In this document: piece by piece, positions 23,368-34,100 of the stretch | Layout: every line of letters begins with the position of its first letter | Numbering within the stretch: position 1 is the first letter of the stretch | Origin: Nephrocerus scutellatus | Taxonomy: Eukaryota > Arthropoda > Insecta > Diptera > Pipunculidae | Reading direction: 5' to 3' | NCBI GenBank assembly: GCA_947095585.1 | Contig: OX352761.1 | Coordinates: forward strand, 114,749,890 to 114,813,889 | Length of the DNA stretch: 64,000 bases | The notes under the pieces: generated by a model | Told to the model about the DNA's origin: nothing | Databases searched by the model: none | Seen by the model: the letters and a program-made list of their open reading frames with translations, nothing else | Made by a program: the position numbers and the translations under genes

Positions 23368-24451
23368 ATGAACAACGAACTGGACCAAGAAAGCCCAAGA
23401 AAATTCTCTACAATTCTATCAAAATCACAATCAACGCAGTGCACAGCAGCCACCATTCAGCCAGAAGCTATTAAAACTTTTCCCACATCAAAGTGGGTCA
23501 AATTAAATGTGGGTGGCAAAATCTACACCACCACACTGAGCACCCTGATAAACAAAGAACCCGAAAGTATGCTCGCTCGAATGTTTTCACAGGGCTGCGC
23601 AATGAACCCAAGCGATGTTGACGAACAGGGAGCTTATTTAATTGACCGAAGTCCGCATTACTTTGAGCCGATTATCAATTATTTACGACACGGTCAATTG
23701 ATTTTCGATGCAAACTGCAATGTCGAAGGCATTTTAGAGGAAGCCAAATTTTTTGGCATTTATTCACTGATACCGCAGTTGGAGGAGCAATTGAATGCGG
23801 CAAATGTGTCGCTCGATAACATTCCATTGACAAGGCGTGATGTGATTAAAGCACTCATACAGACCTCGCATTTATCGGAGATACGTTTTCAGGGCGTCAA
23901 CTTGGCCGGAGCAGATCTTCGAAAGTTGGATTTTCGTCACATTAACTTTAAGGTATGACTTATGCTAAATATTAAGATGATTGGTTATAATCTTCTATTT
24001 GCAGTATGCCTGCTTACAACGTTGTAATCTCTCGCATGCAAATCTATCGTATTGTTGCCTGGAACGTACAGACATGGCTAATGCAAATCTGGAATGTTCG
24101 CAGCTAGTTTCTGTGAAGGGGCTCTGTGCCAATATGGAAGGCGCAAACTTACGTGGTTGCAATTTTGAAGATCCCACAGGGGTTCGAACAAATCTTGAGG
24201 GTGTCAACCTAAAGGGAGCCTGTCTAGAGGGCAGCAACATGGCTGGAGTCAATCTAAGAGTAGCCAATCTCAAAAATGCCAATATGAAGAATTGTAATCT
24301 TCGTGCTGCGGTGCTTGCTGGTGCCGATTTGGAGCGCTGCAATCTATCCGGAAGTGATCTACAAGAAGCAAATTTACGCGGAGCCAATCTCAAAGATGCT
24401 GAATTAGAACTCATGGTTACTCCGCTACACATGGCACAGGCGATAAGATGA
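23368..24451 (+). CDS. KCTD9: KCTD9-like BTB and pentapeptide-repeat protein (2 exons)
   Basis: Exons 23368-23952 and 24005-24451 flank a 52-bp intron (GTATGA donor, TTTGCAG acceptor, phase 0), giving 343 aa. Residues about 43-145 form a KCTD-type BTB/T1 domain (WVKLNVGGKIYTTT, INKEPESMLARMF, LIDRSPHYFEPIINYLRHG, EEAKFFGI). From about residue 178 the protein becomes a run of A(N/D)LxxxN/D-type pentapeptides (GANLRGC, EGVNLKGA, RVANLKNA, AGADLERCNLSG), predicted to fold as a right-handed beta helix, and it ends TPLHMAQAIR as KCTD9 does. KCTD9 proteins are proposed adaptors for CUL3 ubiquitin ligases. I start at ATG 23368; the same frame opens upstream but has only a GTG at 23341. Human KCTD9 is 389 aa with an extra N-terminal domain before the BTB. 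I see no counterpart in this frame, so either it lies in an unseen 5' exon or the fly protein lacks it. Confidence 0.93.
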
Positions 24452-25440
24452 GAATACTATCCTACACCACCGTCATCGTCGTCGATGTCATCGTTTTGTG
24501 CGAAATCCTGTGATTTGTTATAACTTCTCTATAATATTTTTATTTTTAACTTTAATTTTAAAAAAATATATTTTTATCTATACTCTTTTATGTCGAAGAC
24601 ACACAGCGCATAGGAAGATATTTTATTAACATCTAATCTAAAAGCCCATGTCGCTCATGCACGCAGGCACATTTGTGATTCTCAAATTTCGAAATATCCA
24701 CAGTATACTAATTGAAGGGAGAAATATTTTTGTGTAAGATAATTGATAAATAATACAAACTGGGGACCGTTTATTCCTGTAACGGGCGGTTTATTAATAC
24801 ATATACACTTAATGTATTTACAACGAAAAGTTCGTAGATGTAGTAGGTTTTCAAGACATTGAACGAATATAAAACATTTTTAAAAACTAAAAAGCAACGA
24901 TACATTAATTTAACCTTAAGTAATTTGTATGTATATAATATGTAGAAATAAGTACAATATACTATCTACCAAATCAAAGTTAAATTATTAAATAATCCCT
25001 AGAGCAGCCAAGCAAAGCTTGTTTTCAAAGCAGCAAACATAAACAAACAGATCAAACATGTATTGACTAAATTAACAATAATTATAGCAGTAAACATAAA
25101 ATTAAAACATTTTTTTGTCGAAATTAAAACTAGTTATTTAAATTTTCTACAATAACTTCGCGTCGGCGTGTGTCTCTGTGTATTGGTGGCTGGCTGGTGG
25201 AACCTTGGAATCCATCCCACTTTTAAAAGCCTTTTCTACCGGGGGCCTTTTCTTAGAGCTTCAAAAATATTTATTTTATTCCGATACTACAAAAATACAT
25301 TAAGACTTATGTCTTCTTTACAATGTATAAGAAAATATGCGAGGGTATCTATGGGAGTTTGATACAATTCAATTTGAAAAACAATTTAATAAAAATAATT
25401 AACAACTAATCGCATCAACCGGATGAGTAATCCGTATGAG
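24452..25440 (+). other. KCTD9 3' UTR and downstream sequence
   Basis: AT-rich sequence after the stop. It contains several A/T runs but no clear single poly(A) site. No other gene is seen. Confidence 0.4.
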
Positions 25441-25449
25441 GGTAATTTG

Positions 25450-26440
25450 CTAAGATATGTAGATGAGGATGAGCACAATGCACACTCCATTGACGACTAT
25501 ATCAGCAATGACAAACATTGAAGCACCAAAAATAAAACTAAAGCTGCATCCAACTGTCTCTGACAGCAGTGGTAAGGAATTCCATAGACGAAGGGCCCTG
25601 ACAGTAAACTAATGTGTCCATAAATGTGTAGGTGTAGAGTAATGAGGAGCCTATTTCTCAAAAACTGGATAAGATTGAAGTGAGCCAATAGATGGACGAC
25701 GTCGCGACAATACTTTGAACAAAAATACAACTAATTTTCAAGAACATTCACATTCAACTTGTGGAGATTAGCCATAGAAGTGCCCGAAAGCAAGCGGAAG
25801 CAAATCCCTGACGCAAAGTTTTAGAAATAATAGTATTGGCATGACAATCCCAGGATAAGGTCTCGTCAATTACGACAGCCAGGCTCTTGAGAACTCGGAG
25901 AGAGATAAGGATAATTGGATCAAGCAGGTGGGAAATCGGGTATCCTCGTCGCCACTGTTGTAACTCGGTAGTAATAGTAATACGAATGAGGTACAAACTA
26001 AATTATATTTTATTAGAACTTAACTCTATGAAATATAAATCAAGACTGAAAGTCCAGACTTATTTGGTGAGAGGCAAATAAAAGAAAGAGAGAGATAGAA
26101 TAAAAGGAGAGTAATCGAGATCTGGTTCTCCACAGATATGATGCCATGGCCTGACTCTTAGAGGGTTTAATCTTGAGATTGTTATCATTGGCCCACTAAG
26201 GTAATTATTTACCTGTGAAACACAAGACGTAAGGTCGGCAAGAGGCTTACTAGCTGGGCATCATTAAGAAAGGGGTGGACTTGCGAAAATCGGAGTACAA
26301 CGGAAATATCGTATATAAAGCAAGAAAAAAGCAGGAGGACCCATAATAGTACCCTGAGGGACACCTATCTGCAAGGGCAAGAAAGAGAAACAAACCTCAC
26401 CCACTGAGACACACTGGTACCGGTAATATCCAATTTTTTA
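25450..26440 (-). mobile_element. LINE RT remnant (Jockey-superfamily-like)
   Basis: The minus strand reads GVPQGTIMGPPAFFLLYIR near 26370, then LRVLKSLAVVIDETLSWDCH and ANTIISKTL near 25870. These are RT motifs 4 and the post-palm LGVxID..LxWxxH segment. Stops between them show decay. Confidence 0.65.
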
Positions 26441-26550
26441 GTTTCAATTCATTTTTAGTTATATAAATTTGTGTTATTTAATTAAAAATGTTAAGTTTTA
26501 TAAAAAATAATTTAATTTTTTTTAATTAAATGAATGAAAATGAAATACAC

Positions 26551-26840
26551 CGCAATGAAGTTGGCTGTAAATCGCACGCTACGCGTTCCACAATTGTCTA
26601 CAACAAATAAGCGCTTTATATACGGGTCTCGTTAGCTTCGCCATGTCACGAAATTTTTATGTTCTACAAATATAAAGCTTTGCTACGTAAATGCCGCAAG
26701 CGTTTCTTTTTTGTTGCTTGATGTTTAGTTTTCACAAAATTGTGAAGTATTGTCAATTAATTTCGGATTACATCCTGCTTTAGATTGTCGCAGTGGAGTG
26801 TGGAACGCGTTGCGTGTGCTTTGCGGCAAACTTCATTGCG
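26551..26840. mobile_element. MITE-like inverted-repeat element (290 bp)
   Basis: Terminal repeats of about 42 bp, 26551-26592 and 26799-26840, are inverted with roughly 7-9 mismatches. Both read CGCAATGAAGTT at the outside and ACGCGTTCCACA at the inside. There is no coding content. A target-site duplication is not obvious. It lies 1.16 kb upstream of the MTHFSD start codon. Confidence 0.7.
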
Positions 26841-27997
26841 TTGCAAGTCTTTAGTTCAATAAATATTTTAATTTATTTAGATAAAACTTAACTTAATTTT
26901 ATTAATTAATTAATTAAAAAACTAAAATAAGGATTTTTATTTTTGAAGCAAAAAAGTCAACGCACCAAGTTCTCTTATTCCAACTCACTAAAAACTACCT
27001 ATTTCGTTGGTCATAAATTTCAATCCCATGCCTGTGTGCCTTCAAAAATGAAGATGTGCCGCTGATAACCAGCGTCAGCATGAAAATGCACCTTATTGTC
27101 ACAAAATATTTACATCTCTATTAGAGCCGATATGCGATAAAAACAATTGGATCTATTGATTGGGTTTTATTTAAATGAAAACAAAAAAATCAATCCGTGA
27201 CGAATTTTTTGTAAACTCGAATTCAACATAAGTCTTAACCAATTCCAATATTTTAAATGCATAGTGATCCTTTTCAGTTACACTAATAACAAGTATCATC
27301 TAGTTAAAATATTTCAATAGTTTATTGTTTTTTCATATAAACTGAAAGCTGAAACTGCATTCTAAACTCTCAAATTGAGACTTTTTGGTACAAATGCATT
27401 TATAGAGTAACGATTATGTTTTTAGCCAATAATTAAAATAAAATTATTATATTGCATACTCTTGATACAGAATTGTTCTGATTGTGATTGTAATTTAAGT
27501 CGATTGTGGATCGCATTCTCGTATCAACTGTAGTAAATAATTTCTGTGGATTTCATTACCGAAGCAGTGTCATCGGAAAACAGTAAATTGTAAAATCATT
27601 TCCACTTCGAGTCGTCGAAAGGAAAGCAAGGAAAGGGATTCTATTTACGCAGCTGACGTGATTTTTTCGTGGTCAAACTCGATAGAAAATTGCAGTTTTT
27701 GTTTCTCTTTGTATTTTACAGCCAAGGTAAAACAAAGTTAATCGTTTTTGTGCATAATTGGTAGATTAGAGTAATCACTCCTTAGTAGCTAAACACAAAT
27801 ACTTCTTCACTTCTACGGCGAAATCAGAACAGACGACAGCTAGTCTGTTTCAATTGGTGTAAAAAAGAGGAAGGCATTCGCAAATTTCTTAGCTCGTACT
27901 GCAAGGAAAAACGTGGTTTCCGAAGAACGTGCCCGGAGTAAAGTTTTGATTCTTTTAAGTAGTCCATTGAATTATTTGTGTCGATCAAAAATAAATT
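26841..27997 (+). promoter_or_regulatory. MTHFSD-like upstream region
   Basis: Should contain the promoter and 5' UTR of the MTHFSD-like gene. No TATA or initiator element can be assigned with confidence. No coding sequence is seen. Confidence 0.35.
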
Positions 27998-28103
27998 ATG
28001 GAAAACCAAGACCTAAGCGCCGATAAGATCAACACTCCAAATGCAGCTACCACTCCCTTAAATGCAGAGAATGTCTCGACTGCTCAGGAAGTCTCATCCA
28101 CAA
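27998..28103 (+). CDS. MTHFSD: MTHFSD-like gene, coding exon 1
   Basis: This exon encodes 35 codons plus one base, a hydrophilic leader beginning MENQDLSADK and rich in Asn, Thr and Ser. It ends at a strong GTAAGT donor. The phase-1 leftover A joins CT of exon 2 to give Thr, so the frame is kept. The exon has no recognisable domain. A separate promoter nearer exon 2 cannot be excluded. Confidence 0.72.
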
Positions 28104-31100
28104 GTAAGTTCCTAAAAATGCAATTATCCTTCATATAATATTTTTAATTGTTGAAATGTTGAATAAATGCTATCTATTAATTAAATATTATGATAATCAC
28201 TAAATTGGACCAATGTCGGACGTTAACGAGTGGAGGAATTAGTTTCATGTATTTGGATCAAGGGCAATGCATCGTAAACATCGCCCTGTTTGGATTTTTT
28301 TTCTGTGCAAATTTACGCAATTCACGCATTTTCAGTAATTTGATTTAACTCTTGCCCAAAATTAGAAACGTATTTACGGGACATGCGAGCCATTTGCTAA
28401 TTTTACTGCTGAGTGGCTGTCTCAAATACTGTTATAGCAGAAAAAGTTATCTCTATTTCATTCACATGCGTATAGATGTATACAATAATTAATATATGTA
28501 TGTACCTTCAACTTCACTAGAATTTATATTGAAACACAAATGCAAAATGCAATACATGTGTATGCATATACCGCTATAAAATAATATTAGTCACACATTG
28601 GTGGTGTTGCTTTTTTTGTTGTATTTTGTTTTTCTCTAAATTCTATAATAATTCAAAGATATTCAAATATGTGAGGAAGTCATAATTTCTTAATACACTT
28701 GCCACCGGCCAATACCACTACACTTAACCACTTAGCCACTCGGAAGTCGGAACCGTCAGCAGCGCAATGACAGTTGACGAAGTGGAGACTACAAATGGCC
28801 AATGGTGATGCCGTTGCCAAAACCGAGCATAATATGGAAATGGAGTATACAATATCGACATAAGCTGTTTGAATATTTTTACTAATTATTCATAATGCTA
28901 ATTATTACTAATGCTGCATAAATTATTCTAGACATTTTACATCATAGGATGAAAGTATTAAAATGAAATATATATTATGTGCAACTGCATCAGCTCTAAC
29001 CTATATTGGTTTCGGTGTAGTTCGGAGTTAACTTCTAGCATTTTCTAACTTGTAACTGTTTTTACTGTAGATAATATGAAATACTAGATGAAATTCGATC
29101 CGATTATTTTTGAGAGTTTAGTGGAATGTGTTATTGCAATGTTCGCAATAAACGAACGAAGCACAATTTCATGGTGTCTTCTTTTTTTTCCAACAATGAG
29201 TTAATGATGTAGCTTTATTTTCTTTCGATGCTCTTTCAGATTCCTAATTCAGATTTGGTATATTCCGAAAAGTTTCCTAACATATTTGTGGTCTTTTTTG
29301 TTCTAAGTGGCATGCTTGTGTAAAAATGTATACTCAACTGTTCACATCCATTTTCGGATAGAACAAAATTAAATAGCATGTGTCGATATCTTAAGGCGCT
29401 CTCACAATGGAAACGCTTTATACTTAAGCTTCCAGGATTGTATGGATTTCGAACGTAACAAGGAATTTTTTTTGTCAAAATCATAATCCATCACTGTAAG
29501 TACATATAAAGTTTTTCCATTGTGATAAGAGGCCATCAGACGATGAACTTGTGTGCAGCAACATGTTTTTTTGGCTTTGCCTCACCTGGGGATCATGTTG
29601 GCGTAGCTAACGTCGGTAGGTAAACAACAGTAGTAGAACATTAAAATATTTTTGTCGGTTGATAAACATCGCCCAAAATAATGACTGACATAACATTGTG
29701 TGTTTTAATAATTTACAAGGTTCTTTAAGAGCAAGATGAAAAAAACGCAACAAAAGAAAAGAACTCTACCCCGAAATCGGTATTTACAGTCGATGCCATG
29801 ATGCCGATGATAAAAAACTTCCAATATATGACACAACAATAAAAAATCCCAAAAATTAAATATATTTTTGTCCGCAATCTTCACGAACTGAGCACCATGA
29901 AATTTTTTTTAGAATGAAAAATTGTATGGCGGTGTGACAACATGTGCTCAGACGATAACATGTTCGCGAACATCGAGAAAAAATCAAAATATTTTGAAAT
30001 CCAGCGATCATGTTCGCGAAACTCGCGAACAGCCCTCACACGATCAAATATCCCGCGAGCACAACATGTTGCGGCGCACAAGTTCATCGTCTGATGGAAG
30101 CTATTGAGCTAGTGACCACCTGACTGGATGACTGACACTCGAAAGTGATCACTATCAAAAAAAAATCTGCGGTTGTCAGTCAGCGGCCATGTTTGTTTAT
30201 TATCAATAATCGGTTTGTTTCCGTATAGCATCAATTGCTAATTGTTTCGACCTTGTACTCAAAAGCGTTCCCGTACTCGAAAAATAGTAAAAGAGGGCGG
30301 CGAGAGTAAGTTCATTTTCCCTCCATGCAAATTTTGCCTTTTAAAACAAAAATTTCTGTAAGTAACATGTGAACATTCTGTCAATAACGATTTATTGACA
30401 ACTAAAGGGCCAACTATAATGGGCTGCAGTGAGCTTATCCTCACGAAAAAAACCGAACGAAAAGATTAGCTAATTTCTCTCATTCTTTAATTTACCCATA
30501 ATGAACTTTAGCAACCACTTGCATTACACACAATTTCTCTCAGTTGTCAAATTTCCGCATCGAAGGTCTTACTTGCTAAATCCCACGTAAGTTAACGAAC
30601 ATTTGACGAAACCGACCAAAATCACATTATGGGTACAGCATACGAATTGCATGTATTGAATATGCATGTAAGGGCGCTCTCACAATGAAAAACTTAAGAG
30701 TAAAGGGCAGATTATAACAGACTTTCGGGTGCATGGACTTGTATCAAATGTCAACGAAATGCTTGCCTATGTTTGCCAAATTATCACAATTGATTATAAT
30801 GAAATTTTGCGTGCATTAGCGTTTTTCTCTGTTTTTCATATCTAAATGGCAAATGTCAAATTTACATGTGTAAAGAGCGACCTGAATCGGTCGGGCCAAT
30901 GCGCGCGAAAGTGAACGAACACTTAACGAATCGGAGCTAAACTCTATTATAATCGCACAATACACTTTCTGTGCATTTGTAAATTCACCCACGCGTGCTC
31001 GTCAGTTCATTATAATTCATGCTTAACAGCAATGTATGGATTTTGGTTTTGACAAAAAAAATCTCTGCTCATTATGTTGGTAGATCTTAGTTCTTAAGTT

Positions 31101-34100
31101 TACAAACTTTTGAAGAAATACACAATGAAGTTCGCAACATTTTGAAACGGAAGTGAAATTTTTGTTGTTGTTGTTATGTCTTCAAAATAATAATGAAGCT
31201 TGTCACATTTTGAAGCTTTGCTGTCACAACCTTAAACTTTATGCATTCATTGTGCGAGCTCTTCTAAGGTTTAAATTTTAAGTATTGAGTGTTAAGTTTT
31301 TCATTGTGAGAGCAGGGCATCATAAGCAAACAAATCGAGTGCCTTTTTGAGAAATTGAGTGCAGTATCTTTGCAGAGAGCGACAAAACTAAATTCTAAAT
31401 CTTGAATTTTGTGGTTCTATGCGTTCTCGTAATTTTTTTCTATAATATTCGCGTGCCATGCGAAGATTTGTTCGACAAATCTTGCAGGATTTTTTTTGGC
31501 CAGAGTTCCCTCAGTGTGCAGTGGTGCTGTAAAAGTGCACCGAAGAAAGCCTCAATCCAATTTTTGACGGTACATTTTTTATATACCATAGGTATTTATT
31601 CATCCTTACTTCTACCTGAGAAGTTATCAATTGGTCAACCAATGAGTTCAGAAATTGCCTTCGAGAATCCGTGTTTTTGGTTATACGACTTCTAAGCTTC
31701 TAATGATGTGAAGGAATTGTCCGCGACAATTGATCTTCAATTCGATTCATGTCAGCTGGTGAGTTCAATCAGCACTCTTTCATTTAGTTCGACTCACGCT
31801 ATTGGTCGATTCTTTTCCTGCATTCAAGATACCTTTACAAGGATAGGCAGTGATGAAATTGCAGGCTCAACCTACTTTGATTGCATCGTATTTTGCTGGC
31901 TTCGACGGAATGTACGCTAGCTGGCTGGTACACCAAATCTTGTGATCAATTTTTAACCCACTTCTTAAAGTCAGATTTTATTAAAACTTTGCACACATGT
32001 TTATCTCCGATGACAACACTTTCTATTAAAATTTAGGACCCTTGGGCGTCCTATTTTATATAATTATAATTAACCCGATTTTTTAAATTTTATACGCATG
32101 TGTGTCTCCGATGGACAAAACTTTTTGTAAAAATTTGAAAGTGATCCAGTACCGGGTTCGAGGGGCACCCATACAATTTTTTTAAAAAAGGGTGCTCGAT
32201 TTTCTTCGAATTTTATACGCATGTGTATTTTCGATGGACAACACTTTTTGTTAAATTTGATATCGATCGGGCCTTCCGGGTAAATATACCGTCTAAAATG
32301 TCGAACTTTGCTATAGAGACGACGTCAGTTACCAGATGGCACTATATCGGTAATAACTCAATTAACTTTTGGTAATATGTGGTGGGTGAAGCAAGGCCTT
32401 CGACCGCAATGGTCTGTCGCGCCGAATATTATTATTATTATTAATATGTGGTGGGGCGCCGTGTGCCGTGGCTCAGTGGATAAGAGCACGGGCTTCTGTG
32501 CAGGAGGTTCGTGGTTCAAATCCCAGTAACATCAAAAAGTATTTTTCACGGTGTCCCACCTCTCACGAATCTGACAAACATCCGAGAGAAATAACTTGTC
32601 ACGGAAAGCTTCTCAATTCGCCGTTCGGATCCGGCATTAAATTGTAGGTCCCCTCCATTTGTGTGCCAATATATACAGGGTCAACACAAATGCTTGGGCT
32701 TGGACCGCAATGATCTGTCGCGCCAAAAATTATTATTATTAATTTTTTAAGTGGATTTTTTAGGAAACCTAAAATCTCGCAGCATTCTTGGCGATGCCAA
32801 TTGTGGTCGTTCCAAAGAAGATTGCTTTTGACGCACATATCGACAATTGAGAGTTTTTTAGTTTCTTTGATGCAAGATCCATTCATGGATAAACGTTGGG
32901 AGTTTAAATTACGCTTGGACGACAGAAGACAGCATTGGGTTTTAGAAGCGTTAAATTCGACTCTATTACTAGTCTAATCAAGCAGGGCCTTATCAATTCC
33001 ATAGACATTCATTTTCGACAAAAGAGCTTGATGCCAGACTCTGTCAAATGCTTTTACCAAATATGTGAATAGAGTGGTTCCATTTTTCAGTGAGATATGC
33101 CATCGGTCACCTGTAGAACATTGCCTACGACATATAGCAAGTTTATTACGTGGTTTTCAGAATAGTTCTGCAAATATAACGAACATTTATACCAAGTTAT
33201 AGATTGCTAAATTAATATAAAATAAGTTAAGAAAAACATTTTTTCCGCAATCCAATTAAAACAAACTATTTAATAAGTCCCCTCTAAGAATTATTGTTAA
33301 TTTATGATTGTTGATACGTACGAGTATTATGAAACTAAACATAAACTTAAATTTAAGCTAAGTTCTTCGTTTATATCTTTTTCCGCATCACCTCCAGCTT
33401 GTTGACATCAGTTATGATTATTTATATGAACGCAGCTCTTTGTCATCTTCAATGTTTTCGTCTTCCGAGTTGAAGGAATTTTAATACTTGAAACTCATAA
33501 TAAAGAATCTCATTAAGATTTGTATTTTTCAACTGTTCGTGTCGTTCTACTACTTGATTCAAATGAGTCGCTTGGCTATCGGCTAATGCCAAATGAATAT
33601 GAAATGGTATCGAATCACCCTACATACTTTAAAAAAGCGCCAGCCAGATATTTATTGTTATTATTGCTATTTTTTATTATCATTAAAACAACAAAGCGAA
33701 CAACAAGCAACAAACATCATTCATGGTGTTTATGTAGCAGATCGTCTTTCATGATTTGACAGAAAAGCGCACGCCGCACGCACAGCAGTAATAGGTGGTT
33801 TCATGTGCTATCTGAATATCTACTTCAGTAAATTGTTCTTTTCTTCGTCTAATTTTTGTCCAGTTCTATTTCCATACCACTCTGTTACTGTACTCTCTTT
33901 TGGTTATCGAGGGCAGGAACATGATGGTTTTTCGCATTGCGAAATTCCGCCACCAACGCCCCAATGAATTGAGCAATATTTCGTCATAATCATCGCAATA
34001 TGAGTTTAAAGTGCCTTGTCTGGTGCTGGTGTATTGTTAACGTGTTCGTGTGCGCTCTTGCATTTCTCTTATAAATGTTTGCATTACGCTTCCATTGAAT

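Noticed and set aside
23995..24432. Long frame antisense to KCTD9 exon 2
   Set aside because: Shadow of the pentapeptide repeat coding strand.
32456..32530. Possible tRNA gene (A and B boxes)
   Set aside because: Same SINE family; it has a head duplication and an ATT tail, and no acceptor stem.
33520..33759. 79-codon frame present in both duplication copies
   Set aside because: Conserved only because the DNA is duplicated; composition is low-complexity (poly-Leu) and there is no motif.
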